Assembly: GCA_035718275.1 (NCBI GenBank)
Contig: DASTHI010000001.1
Coordinates: 1-64,000, forward strand
Direction: 5' to 3'
Source: Pseudolabrys sp035718275
GTDB lineage: Bacteria; Pseudomonadota; Alphaproteobacteria; Rhizobiales; Xanthobacteraceae
DNA: 64,000 nt
The notes below the pieces were generated by a model. It searched no databases and was not told the DNA's origin. It was given only the letters and a program-made list of their open reading frames with translations. A program made the position numbers and the translations under genes. Positions within the stretch are counted from its first letter, which is position 1. Every line of letters begins with the position of its first letter. Below, in pieces: positions 16,250-24,820 of the stretch.

Positions 16250-17475
16250 AGCTTGCGCTCGTCCGCGATCAACTTTCCATCATTGGGCAACGTGCCCGGC
16301 GACACCAATTTCACGGATCCTTTCAGCTTCGTGATCGATTGCAAAGTCGCGCCAACGACTTGCCCAAGAGATGGGTCAGGCGTCGAGCACTCCGCCAGCA
16401 AGGTCATTGCGTCCTGCTCGGCTTCTCGTTCGATCACGAGGCGCAGGCGCTTAAGCTGCGGATGCCGCACCCCTATCTCGGCGACCTGACCCGGATGCAC
16501 GAACATCCCCTTGACCTTGGTCGTCTGGTCGGCACGGCCCATCCAACCCCTGATGCGCGAATTCGTGCGGCCGCATGGCGAATGCCCCTGCATCGTCGCC
16601 GACAGGTCGCCCGTCGCCAGACGGATCATCGGATAGTCACGATTGAAAGAAGTCACGACGATCTCGCCAACATCTCCATCCGGGAGCGGGTCCCCCGTAC
16701 CCGGACGTACGATTTCGACCATGAGCGTCTCATTGACGATCATGCCTTCGAGAGCCTCGGTTTCGTAAGCAATGACGCCAAGCTCGGCGGTCGCGTAACA
16801 TTGGAGGACGGCAACGCCTCGCCGGCCAAGCTCCGCGCGCAACGAGTCTGGCAGCGCCGCTCCGGAAACGAGTCCGCGCTTGATCGAGGAGATATCCTTT
16901 CCCGTTTTTTCGGCGGTATCGAGCAGAATTTTGAGGAAGTCGGGCGTGCCAACATAACCGGAGGGCCGGTAATGTGCGATGGCTTCCAGCTGCTGCTCGG
17001 TGTTGCCGGTGCCTCCCGGAATAACTGCGCAGCCGAGCGCCTGTGCGCCGGAGTCGAGGATGAACCCTCCCGGCGTCAAGTGGTACGAAAATGAATTGTG
17101 CAACACATCTCCGCGACGAAAGCCTGCCGCATAGAGTGCCCGCGCCGCGCCCCACCAATCGCCGTCCTTACCTTCCGGTTCGAAGATCGGACCAGGTGAC
17201 AGCAGGAGCCGCCTCGCCTGGCCGGGCGGCGTGACATTGAGGCCGCCAAACGGCGGATTCTTCTTCTGCAAAGCCAACAGATCGGATTTTCGGAACACTG
17301 GCAGTTTGGCCAACTGCGCGCGCGATGTGATAGCTGCCGGGTCGACGTCTGCCAGGTGTCTTGCCCAGCCCGGGGCGCTTTTCGCATGCGCGATGATAGC
17401 CGCCAGACGGGCGAACTGCTCACGTTCGCGCGCAATGGGATCGCGAATTTCAAGCGAGTCGAAATACTCAGGCAT
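16246..17475 (-). CDS. Phenylacetate-CoA ligase-like adenylate-forming enzyme
   Basis: A 409-residue PaaK-type protein that would activate a carboxylic acid with ATP and CoA. Features include SGAALPDSLRAELG, the acyl-adenylate region CYATAELGVIAYETE and the hinge region TGDLSA...GRADQTTKVKGMFVHPGQ. It is preceded by livF after 3 bp and followed by hemH with a 4-bp overlap. The gene neighbours (branched-chain-type ABC transporter, indolepyruvate oxidoreductase) suggest an aryl-acid substrate such as phenylacetate or indoleacetate. This is inference; the sequence does not fix the substrate. Confidence 0.85.
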   Translation of the reverse strand: MPEYFDSLEIRDPIAREREQFARLAAIIAHAKSAPGWARHLADVDPAAITSRAQLAKLPVFRKSDLLALQKKNPPFGGLNVTPPGQARRLLLSPGPIFEPEGKDGDWWGAARALYAAGFRRGDVLHNSFSYHLTPGGFILDSGAQALGCAVIPGGTGNTEQQLEAIAHYRPSGYVGTPDFLKILLDTAEKTGKDISSIKRGLVSGAALPDSLRAELGRRGVAVLQCYATAELGVIAYETEALEGMIVNETLMVEIVRPGTGDPLPDGDVGEIVVTSFNRDYPMIRLATGDLSATMQGHSPCGRTNSRIRGWMGRADQTTKVKGMFVHPGQVAEIGVRHPQLKRLRLVIEREAEQDAMTLLAECSTPDPSLGQVVGATLQSITKLKGSVKLVSPGTLPNDGKLIADERKL

Positions 17476-17478
17476 AGC

Positions 17479-18324
17479 TCAGGCGAGCCATCTCTTGCGC
17501 CGGCGGTAGTGCTTGCCTTCGCGGAAGGATTTTCGCCGGCCTTGAGAAATGCCCAAATAGAATTCCTTCACGTCCTCGTTTTCGGCGAGTGCCTTTGCAT
17601 TGCCGTCCATCACCACACGGCCATTTTCAAGAATATACCCGTAACGGGCAAACCGTAGCGCCATGTTCGTATTCTGCTCGGCCAAGAGGAACGAGACGCC
17701 TTCATTCTCGTTCAGATTCTTGACGATGCCAAATATCTCCTCGACGATTTGAGGGGCGAGCCCCATCGACGGCTCATCAAGCAGGATCATCTTTGGCCGA
17801 GACATCAGGGCACGTCCGATGGCGCACATCTGTTGCTCGCCCCCGGAAGTATAGCCCGCAAGCGAGTTTTTTCGTTCACTCAGCTTCGGAAAATAGGAAT
17901 AGACCAACTCGAGATCACGCTTGATAGCGGTCTTGCCGTCACGTCGCGTGAAAGCGCCGGTAAGAAGATTCTCCTCGATCGTCAGATGCGCGAAGCAATG
18001 GCGTCCTTCCATAACCTGGATGCACCCCCGCCGCACCAGTTCATTCGGCGAGAGGTCCTGCACCTCATCGCCTTCGAAGATAATGGATCCCTTGGTCACG
18101 TCGCCGCGCTCAGCGTGCAGCAGATTTGAGATGGCCTTGAGCGTCGTGGTTTTTCCCGCGCCATTGGCGCCGAGCAAGGCGACGATGCCTCCTTTCGGCA
18201 CTTCGAGCGACACCCCTTTGAGTACCAGAATTACGTGATCGTAGATCACTTCGATATTGTTGACCGTGAGGACCCGCTCATTCTGCGCTAGGGGTGTCGG
18301 CCCAGTACGTTCAACGGCAGACAT
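17479..18324 (-). CDS. livF: Branched-chain-type ABC transporter ATPase, LivF-like
   Basis: A 281-residue ABC ATPase. Walker A is GANGAGKTT (52-60), the signature is TSGGEQQM and Walker B is MILLDEPSMGLAP. It is about 45 residues longer than standard LivF. About 18 extra residues precede the domain, and the C-terminus ends in a very basic tail (QGRRKSFREGKHYRRRKRWLA region). It energises the LivH/LivM permease with LivG. It is separated from the binding-protein gene by a strong hairpin. Confidence 0.92.
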   Translation of the reverse strand: MSAVERTGPTPLAQNERVLTVNNIEVIYDHVILVLKGVSLEVPKGGIVALLGANGAGKTTTLKAISNLLHAERGDVTKGSIIFEGDEVQDLSPNELVRRGCIQVMEGRHCFAHLTIEENLLTGAFTRRDGKTAIKRDLELVYSYFPKLSERKNSLAGYTSGGEQQMCAIGRALMSRPKMILLDEPSMGLAPQIVEEIFGIVKNLNENEGVSFLLAEQNTNMALRFARYGYILENGRVVMDGNAKALAENEDVKEFYLGISQGRRKSFREGKHYRRRKRWLA

Positions 18325-18342
18325 TAATGACTACTCCGAACG

Positions 18343-18374
18343 TGAACCTCTCCCCTTTTCCGGGGAGAGGTTCA
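18343..18374. repeat. Perfect 13-bp hairpin between binding-protein gene and livF
   Basis: TGAACCTCTCCCC (18343-18355) pairs perfectly with GGGGAGAGGTTCA (18362-18374) around a 6-base loop. It lies in the 66-bp gap after the substrate-binding-protein gene, with no T-run on the minus strand. Such intercistronic stems often protect the upstream abundant binding-protein mRNA or attenuate readthrough. The motif also resembles short GC-rich palindromes that occur many times in related genomes. Confidence 0.75.
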
Positions 18375-18390
18375 TCGTGTCAGTGGCTTG

Positions 18391-19725
18391 TTATGACGAC
18401 TTGTCGCAAGCCTCGGTTCGCTTCGGCCAACCGGTGTTCTTCTCGACATATTCGTTGGCGGCCGCGTCGAGCAGCGGACGGACTTTCTCCTTCATGGGCT
18501 GAATCCAGTCGGAAATCTTGACCCATTTGGTTCCATCCCATTGCTGCATGTAAGCGGGCGCATGACCATTGTGGTCGGTGCAATTTACGTTCGTGATTGG
18601 CGCAGCGAAGTTCGGAAAGCCGAGCTCCTTCCAGCGCGCTTCGGTGATATGCAGTGTTTCGAGGCCGCGGCGGACGTCTTCACCCGTCACCACTTTTTTG
18701 CCGGACAACTTCTGGGCGTTGCGGATCGCTTCCGCGACAAGCACGGAGTTGTAGACGCCGCGGTTGTAGAAATTCTCCGCGAACTTGTCCTTCTCGACCT
18801 GGCTCTTGCCCTTGTCGACGACATATTTCTTGATGTCATTGAGGGCCGGATAATTCGAGCCGAGGCCGTTGAAGTTGAGGGCCAGATACCCTTTGGCCGC
18901 CTGGCCGCCGCCGCGCGCATCGTCATCCGAACCCGACCACCAGATTCCAACGAAGTGATCCATTGGATAGCCGTTCTCTGACGCGCGTTTGACAGCCGTC
19001 GGATTCATCGCGCCCCAGCCCCACATAATCATCCAGGCAGGACGATCACGCCGGACGGCCAACCATTGCGCGGACTGATCCTGCATTTCCTTTCCGGCGA
19101 CCGAATACTCTTTCACCGTGAAACCGTAGTCCTTGGCAAACTGGTGGAGTAGCGGGAGCGGCTCTCGGCCGTATCCGCTCTCAAGGAAGATGAACCCGAT
19201 CGTCTTGCCCTTGAGCTTGTCGAGGCCGCCTTCCTTGCCGCCGATGTAACGCATGATCATCGACAGGCCGTCCCAGTAAGTCGCCGGCGGATTGAAGATC
19301 CAGGGGAATTTATCGCCAACTGCCGAGGCAGAAAGTCCATAAGCCATCGACAGGATCGGAATTTTATCGACTGCTGCCTTGGGAATGATCTGCAAGGTGA
19401 TACCAGTCGAATAGGGATTCACGACTGCCGGCTTCTTGCCCTTGACGGATTCCCAACACTCGACGCCTTTCTTGGTATCGTAGCCAGTCTCGCATTCTTC
19501 AATGTTGAGCTTTACGCCGCCGATGCCGCCATCGCGCTCGTTAAGCATGGTGAGATAGTCGTGCATGCCGTTGGCGATTGGAATGCCGGAGCCGGCGAAC
19601 GGCCCGGTCCGATAGGTCAAAAGCGGCACGTAAATCGAGTCCTGCGCCTGCGCCTTGCCGGTGAGCATCGCTGCCCCGAGCAGGGCGGCGCAGGTCATGC
19701 CGACCAGTAGCTTTCTTGCCTTCAT
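18391..19725 (-). CDS. Branched-chain-type ABC transporter substrate-binding protein
   Basis: A 444-residue periplasmic binding protein of the LivJ/Leu-Ile-Val family (type I fold). It has a signal peptide over about residues 1-27 (ending TGKAQA). The mature chain begins DSIYVPLLTYRTGPFAGSG, a typical start with the ligand-binding loop. It feeds LivHMGF. Its place among aryl-acid genes suggests an aromatic ligand rather than leucine. It sits between livM and livF instead of at the operon front. Confidence 0.93.
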   Translation of the reverse strand: MKARKLLVGMTCAALLGAAMLTGKAQAQDSIYVPLLTYRTGPFAGSGIPIANGMHDYLTMLNERDGGIGGVKLNIEECETGYDTKKGVECWESVKGKKPAVVNPYSTGITLQIIPKAAVDKIPILSMAYGLSASAVGDKFPWIFNPPATYWDGLSMIMRYIGGKEGGLDKLKGKTIGFIFLESGYGREPLPLLHQFAKDYGFTVKEYSVAGKEMQDQSAQWLAVRRDRPAWMIMWGWGAMNPTAVKRASENGYPMDHFVGIWWSGSDDDARGGGQAAKGYLALNFNGLGSNYPALNDIKKYVVDKGKSQVEKDKFAENFYNRGVYNSVLVAEAIRNAQKLSGKKVVTGEDVRRGLETLHITEARWKELGFPNFAAPITNVNCTDHNGHAPAYMQQWDGTKWVKISDWIQPMKEKVRPLLDAAANEYVEKNTGWPKRTEACDKSS

Positions 19726-19849
19726 AGTTCTTCCTCCCTTAGGTTCGTGCCCGGCGGGGCACGCCTCTGGTTTCTACCTCGCCCGAGATATCGAGCGGTT
19801 TCGGAGCCATGACTGCTGTCATGGTCGGAAATTGTCCTATCCTGCACTA

Positions 19850-20926
19850 TCAGTACGGAAACGGCCACACCCTCAGTTTTTGCTTGGCAATTTGCCATAA
19901 GCGGGCAAGTCCGGCTGGCTCCGCAATCAGGAAAAACACGATCAGCGCGCCGGTAACCATAAACGTAATGTGCTCCACGGTCGCTGCGTGCAGGGGCAAA
20001 CCGAATTCGGGCGGCACAAAACGCAGGATGATCGGCAGGATATAAATCAGCGCCGCGCCCAGGAACGAACCGAGCAGGCTGCCGAGACCGCCGATAATGA
20101 TCATGAAGAGGATCGTGAAGCTCTGGTTGATATTGAAGACGGTCGATTCCGCACCGCCGTACCAGAGGAACACCATCATCGCGCCCGCCACGCCGCAGTA
20201 AAACGACGATACTGCGAAGGCAAGAAGCTTGGTCGGCAGCAGCCGGATTCCCATCAATTCGGCAGCGATATCCATGTCACGCACTGCCATCCACATGCGA
20301 CCGATGCGGCCATGAACGAGATTGGACGCCACCCAAGTCATCGCCACGACGATCGCGAGCACGATGTAGTAGCGCGTTTCTGCGGTGGCACGCGGACCGG
20401 TGACGATGATGCCGAACAGCTCGCGCTGCGGCACCTCGATGGCTGCCGATACATTGTAATTGTAAAGCCAAGGAATGCGCGTGAAGCACCACTCGAGGAA
20501 GAACTGGGCCGCCAGCGTGGCAATCGCCAGATAGAAGCCTTTGATGCGTACCGCCGGCAGGCCAAACACAACCCCGGTTGCTGCCGCAAACAATCCGGAA
20601 GTAATAATCCAGATGATGATGTTCACATCCGGGAAGATCGTGGTGAGTTTGTAGCATGCATAGGCGCCCACACCCATGAACGCACCCGTGCCGAGTGAGA
20701 GCTGGCCCGTGTAGCCGGTCAGGAGATTGAGACCAATCGAGGCAAGCGCGAAGATCAGGAACGGGATCATCACCGCGTTGAGGATGAAGTCATTGCCTGC
20801 GATCGGAATGATGACGAATGCGATTGCCAGGATGACGAAGATCCCGATACGGTCCTGCAAAATCGGGAATACCGCCTGGTCGCTGGTGTAGCTGGTCTTG
20901 AACTGGCCGGCCTCGCGGTAGAGCAT
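19850..20926 (-). CDS. livM: Branched-chain-type ABC transporter permease, LivM-like
   Basis: A 358-residue integral membrane permease with about ten hydrophobic segments. The LivM signature region NLLTGYTGQLSLGTGAFMGVGAYACY lies near residues 67-92, with the GGLGSLLGSFLGAALI loop near the C-terminus. It pairs with LivH. It begins 10 bp after the livH stop, so the two are co-transcribed. Confidence 0.93.
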   Translation of the reverse strand: MLYREAGQFKTSYTSDQAVFPILQDRIGIFVILAIAFVIIPIAGNDFILNAVMIPFLIFALASIGLNLLTGYTGQLSLGTGAFMGVGAYACYKLTTIFPDVNIIIWIITSGLFAAATGVVFGLPAVRIKGFYLAIATLAAQFFLEWCFTRIPWLYNYNVSAAIEVPQRELFGIIVTGPRATAETRYYIVLAIVVAMTWVASNLVHGRIGRMWMAVRDMDIAAELMGIRLLPTKLLAFAVSSFYCGVAGAMMVFLWYGGAESTVFNINQSFTILFMIIIGGLGSLLGSFLGAALIYILPIILRFVPPEFGLPLHAATVEHITFMVTGALIVFFLIAEPAGLARLWQIAKQKLRVWPFPY

Positions 20927-20936
20927 CTTTTGGTCC

Positions 20937-21893
20937 CTAAACCCGCTCGATAATTTTTTCGCCGAACAGACCCTGCGGCTTAAACAGCAGGAACACCAGC
21001 GCGATCACATAGGCGAACCAGGCGTCGGTGCCGCCGCCGATGAGCGGCCCCCAATAGAATTCCCACATCTTCTCACCGATGCCGATAATTAGACCTCCGA
21101 CGATGGCTCCCGGAATGGACGTTAAGCCGCCGAGAATGAGCACCGGCAGGGCCTTGAGGGCGATGACGTCGAGCGCAAAGGATACATCCGAGCGCGCGCC
21201 CCAAAAAATGCCGGTGACCAATGCCACCAAACCCGCGGCAAACCACACGATCACCCAGATCTGCTCGAGCGAAATACCGACGGACAAGGCCGCCGCGTGG
21301 CTGTCAGCAACAGCACGCAGCGCCCGGCCGATACGGGTCTTGGAGAAAAAGACCGCAAGTCCCGCAACCATAATCGATGCGATGACTGCTGCAGCAACAT
21401 CAAGTTTCTGCACCGAGATGATACCGCCGAGCGCTTTGTAGGTAACGGCACCTTTCGGCAGAAAAAGCTGGTCGGTGATCATCACCTTCGGATCGCCACC
21501 GAATACAAATTCGCCGAAGCCGATAAGAAAATACGTCAGCCCAAACGTTGCCATGAAGAGAATGATGTCTGGCTGATTGACCAGAGGGCGCAACACGGCC
21601 CGCTCGACTGCATACGCGATCCCAAACATCACAGCGATGGTCAGCGCAAGCGCAAGATATGCGGGGACGCCGGCATCGTAGAGACCAACCAGCGTCAACG
21701 CCGCAAAAACCACCATAATTCCTTGTGCAAAATTGAAAACGCCGGAGGCCTTGAAGATCAGCACGAAGCCGAGGGCGATCAGCGCATACAGCATACCGCC
21801 GACCATGCCTTCCCATAATGTCTGGACAAAAAGGTCCGGCGCCGTCCCCATCTGTACGAAGGGATCGATGAAGATCTGGTAGAGCAACCCCAT
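20937..21893 (-). CDS. livH: Branched-chain-type ABC transporter permease, LivH-like
   Basis: A 318-residue membrane permease. Family motifs are LYALIALGFVLIFKASGVFNFAQG near the N-terminus and ALPVLILGGLTSIPGAIVGG near the C-terminus. The ATG at 21893 has a GAGGG ribosome site and lies 7 bp after the livG stop. An upstream in-frame ATG at 21911 would overlap livG. It forms the transmembrane channel with LivM. Confidence 0.93.
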   Translation of the reverse strand: MGLLYQIFIDPFVQMGTAPDLFVQTLWEGMVGGMLYALIALGFVLIFKASGVFNFAQGIMVVFAALTLVGLYDAGVPAYLALALTIAVMFGIAYAVERAVLRPLVNQPDIILFMATFGLTYFLIGFGEFVFGGDPKVMITDQLFLPKGAVTYKALGGIISVQKLDVAAAVIASIMVAGLAVFFSKTRIGRALRAVADSHAAALSVGISLEQIWVIVWFAAGLVALVTGIFWGARSDVSFALDVIALKALPVLILGGLTSIPGAIVGGLIIGIGEKMWEFYWGPLIGGGTDAWFAYVIALVFLLFKPQGLFGEKIIERV

Positions 21894-21900
21894 CGTGCCC

Positions 21901-22701
21901 TCAATGCGCAACGCCGAGATAGGCGTCGATCACCGCCTGGTTGCCCTTGACCTCGGCCGGTGATCCATCGGCGATCTTGATGCCATGGTCGAGCACCACG
22001 ACGCGGTCCGATAGGTCCATCACAACGCCCATGTCGTGCTCGATCAGCGCGATTGTGGTGCCGTAATAGTCGTTCGCATCAAGCACAAAACGTGACATGT
22101 CTTCTTTTTCTTCAAGGTTCATGCCCGCCATCGGCTCATCGAGCAGAAGAAGTTCGGGTTCCATCGCAAGCGCACGGCCGAGCTCGACCCGTTTCTGCAG
22201 ACCGTAAGGCAGCCGACCAACGGGCACGCGCCGGATTTCCTGAATTTTCAGAAAATCGATGATTTCTTCCACCCGCCGGCGATGCTCGGCCTCCTCGCGC
22301 ATGGCAGGCCCATAACGCAGCATTTGCCAGAAGAAATTGCTGTGCATTCTGAGTGTGCGGCCGGCCATGATGTTATCGAGCGCAGTCATGCCGCGAAACA
22401 GCGCAACGTTCTGGAATGTGCGAGCTATGCCGCCACTCGCCGCTTCATGCGGGCGCATGCTGGCGCGCGCTTCGCCCTTGAACATGATGCGGCCCTGCTG
22501 CGGGTGATAAAAGCCGTTGATGACGTTGAGCATCGACGTCTTGCCGGCACCGTTCGGCCCGATGATCGCGCGAATTTCGCCTTTGCGGATGTCGAAGGAG
22601 ACGTCACTGACGGCTTTCACGCCGCCGAAGGACAGCGATACGTTCTCCACAGCTAAAAGAATATCGCCGACGGCAAGCAGAGGTCCACTCGGGGCCCTCA
22701 T
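21901..22701 (-). CDS. livG: Branched-chain-type ABC transporter ATPase, LivG-like
   Basis: A 266-residue ABC ATPase with Walker A GPNGAGKTS, the linker motif LPYGLQKRVELGRAL in place of a textbook LSGGQ, and Walker B LLLLDEPMAGMN. The C-terminus ends in the LivG-type LGVAH. Its ATG overlaps the stop of the acyl-CoA synthetase gene (ATGA), showing translational coupling. Confidence 0.93.
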   Translation of the reverse strand: MRAPSGPLLAVGDILLAVENVSLSFGGVKAVSDVSFDIRKGEIRAIIGPNGAGKTSMLNVINGFYHPQQGRIMFKGEARASMRPHEAASGGIARTFQNVALFRGMTALDNIMAGRTLRMHSNFFWQMLRYGPAMREEAEHRRRVEEIIDFLKIQEIRRVPVGRLPYGLQKRVELGRALAMEPELLLLDEPMAGMNLEEKEDMSRFVLDANDYYGTTIALIEHDMGVVMDLSDRVVVLDHGIKIADGSPAEVKGNQAVIDAYLGVAH

Positions 22702-24674
22702 GCAGCCTTCCCCATTGGAGCCGCAGTCGGCTCTGATTTCATATCGCGAATTTTAACGCGGGCGCTGATCACGCCTTTGCGCCCGTCCTCAAAGGTGACT
22801 TCGGTCGAGATATCGGCTTCCTTGGAGCCGTCGTACAGCGCCTTGATCAGGGGTGCGTATCGCTCGGCAATAAACCCACGCCGGACCTTCTGCGTTCGCG
22901 TGAGCTCCCCGTCGTCGGCATCGAGCTCCTTGTGCAAAATGAGGAAGCGCCTGATCTGCGCACCCGACATCGCCTTGTCGGCAGCCAGCGAGCGATTCAC
23001 TTCCGCAACATTCTTTTCGACCATGTCGTAAACGAGAGGATGACCGGCCAATTCCTGATACGAGCCATACACGACGTTGTTGCGTTCCGCCCAACTGCCG
23101 ACCGCCGTCAGGTCGATATTCAGCATGACGCAAACAAAATCCCGTTTGTCGCCGAAGGCAACGGCTTCGCGGATATTGGGAAAGAACTTGAGCTTGTTCT
23201 CGATGTATTTCGGTGCAAACAGGGTGCCGTCATTGAGCCGACCGACATCTTTCGCGCGATCGATGATCTTCAGGTGTCCGGTTTCTTCATCGAAGAAGCC
23301 TGCATCTCCTGTCTTCACGTAGCCATCCGGCGTCATAACTTCAGCGGTTTTAACTTCATCCTTGAAGTAGCCGGTGAACATTCCAGGGGATTTGAACTGG
23401 ACTTCACCGTTCTCTGCGATGCGAATGTCGACGTTGGGACAAGCTGGTCCGACCGTGTCCGAATAGATTTCGCCGTCTGGCTGCGCAGTGACATAAAGAA
23501 ATGCTTCTGTTTGGCCGTAGAGCTGCTTCAGATTGAGCCCGATCGATCGGTAAAAATTGAAAAGGTCGGGCCCAATCGCCTCGCCCGCCGTGTAGGCGAC
23601 ACGCACGCGCGAAAACCCGAGCACGTTCTTCAGAGGACCATAAACGAGAAGATTGCCGATAGCGTAGAGCATGCGGCCTCGAAGCGGCACCGCCTGCCCA
23701 TTGAGAATACGTTCTCCATAACGCCGTGCGACATCTATGAAAAAGTGAAACAATTTCCGCTTAATGAAGCCGGCGTCTTCCATGCGGATCATCACGCGCG
23801 TCAACAACAGCTCTAGTGTGCGCGGTGGCGCGAAATAGAAGGTTGGCCCGATTTCCCGCAGGTCGTGCATGGCAGTATCGGAGCTTTCAGGACACGCAGT
23901 GCAGAAGCCCGATACCATCCCCTGGGCATAATTGAGGTAGTGATCTCCCACCCACGCAAGCGGCAGGTATGCGAGCGCAACGTCCTTTTCGGTAAGCTTG
24001 TCGAAAGCGACCGTATCGGCGGCGGCACGGATGGAACGCTCGTTCGTCAGCACAACTCCCTTGGAGGCGCCGGTTGTTCCTGACGTGTAGAGGATAATGG
24101 AAGGATCCGATCCTTTGCCGGCAGATATCTCGTTCTTCAGCCAGGTCGCGAGCGACGGATCGGCCGCGAGCGCCTTGTGGCCGTCTTCGATGATGTCATC
24201 CATCGAATGCAGCTTGCTGTGATCATAGTCGCGCAGGCCGCGTTTTTCATCGTAAAGCATCAATTCGAGATGGGGGACGCGCTCGGCAACCGAGAGAATC
24301 TTGTCCACCTGCTCCTGGTCTTGGACCGCGGCAAATCGCACGTCGGCATGAGCAAGCACGAAGGCGAGCTCGTCGGCGACGGCATCGGCGTACACCGGAA
24401 CCGGAATCGCCCCGAGCGTCTGCGCCGCCATGACCGACCAATAGAGCTTTGGCCGGTTTGCGCCGACGATAGCGATCGTCTCGCCGCGTTTGAGGCCAAG
24501 CCTGTGAAGACCGATAGCGTAGGGACGAACGATATCGAGAACCTCACTCCAGCTCCAGCTTTGCCAGATACCGAGGTCCTTGTGCCGCATGGCTGGCCTT
24601 TTGCCGTAAATTTCCGCATTACGGACCAGCAGCTTAGGAAACGTATCTGCACCAGCAGCGGCGTTCGGCGCCAC
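22698..24674 (-). CDS. Long-chain-type acyl-CoA synthetase (AMP-forming)
   Basis: A 658-residue ANL-superfamily ligase. The P-loop-like motif YTSGTTGASKG, LYGQTEAF, and the C-terminal GYVKTGDAGFFDEETGHLKIIDRAKD are intact. The overall form (VAYLPLAWVGDHYLNYAQ) is that of FadD15-like long-chain enzymes. It is coupled to livG by a 4-bp overlap, so it probably activates the acid imported by the Liv system. The two ligases in this operon suggest two acids, or import plus a later CoA intermediate. Confidence 0.9.
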   Translation of the reverse strand: MAPNAAAGADTFPKLLVRNAEIYGKRPAMRHKDLGIWQSWSWSEVLDIVRPYAIGLHRLGLKRGETIAIVGANRPKLYWSVMAAQTLGAIPVPVYADAVADELAFVLAHADVRFAAVQDQEQVDKILSVAERVPHLELMLYDEKRGLRDYDHSKLHSMDDIIEDGHKALAADPSLATWLKNEISAGKGSDPSIILYTSGTTGASKGVVLTNERSIRAAADTVAFDKLTEKDVALAYLPLAWVGDHYLNYAQGMVSGFCTACPESSDTAMHDLREIGPTFYFAPPRTLELLLTRVMIRMEDAGFIKRKLFHFFIDVARRYGERILNGQAVPLRGRMLYAIGNLLVYGPLKNVLGFSRVRVAYTAGEAIGPDLFNFYRSIGLNLKQLYGQTEAFLYVTAQPDGEIYSDTVGPACPNVDIRIAENGEVQFKSPGMFTGYFKDEVKTAEVMTPDGYVKTGDAGFFDEETGHLKIIDRAKDVGRLNDGTLFAPKYIENKLKFFPNIREAVAFGDKRDFVCVMLNIDLTAVGSWAERNNVVYGSYQELAGHPLVYDMVEKNVAEVNRSLAADKAMSGAQIRRFLILHKELDADDGELTRTQKVRRGFIAERYAPLIKALYDGSKEADISTEVTFEDGRKGVISARVKIRDMKSEPTAAPMGKAA

Positions 24675-24767
24675 GGCTTATCCCTCCCATGTGGTTGCGC
24701 TTCGGAGACGCAACCCTCAAACCCCTCGCCGCCCTCGTTGGCGATCTTGTTGTCTCGATATGAAAAC

Positions 24768-24783
24768 ACCGCCATCTGGCGGT
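24768..24783 (-). terminator. Weak terminator or attenuator after the oxidoreductase gene
   Basis: Read on the minus strand, a 6-bp stem ACCGCC/GGCGGT with a four-base loop is followed by GTTTTC. It lies in the 146-bp gap between the indolepyruvate oxidoreductase gene and the acyl-CoA synthetase gene. It may lower readthrough into the transport genes. Confidence 0.4.
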
Positions 24784-24820
24784 CAAGTGTAAGATCGTTA
24801 TCGAACCGGACGCAGGCGCT

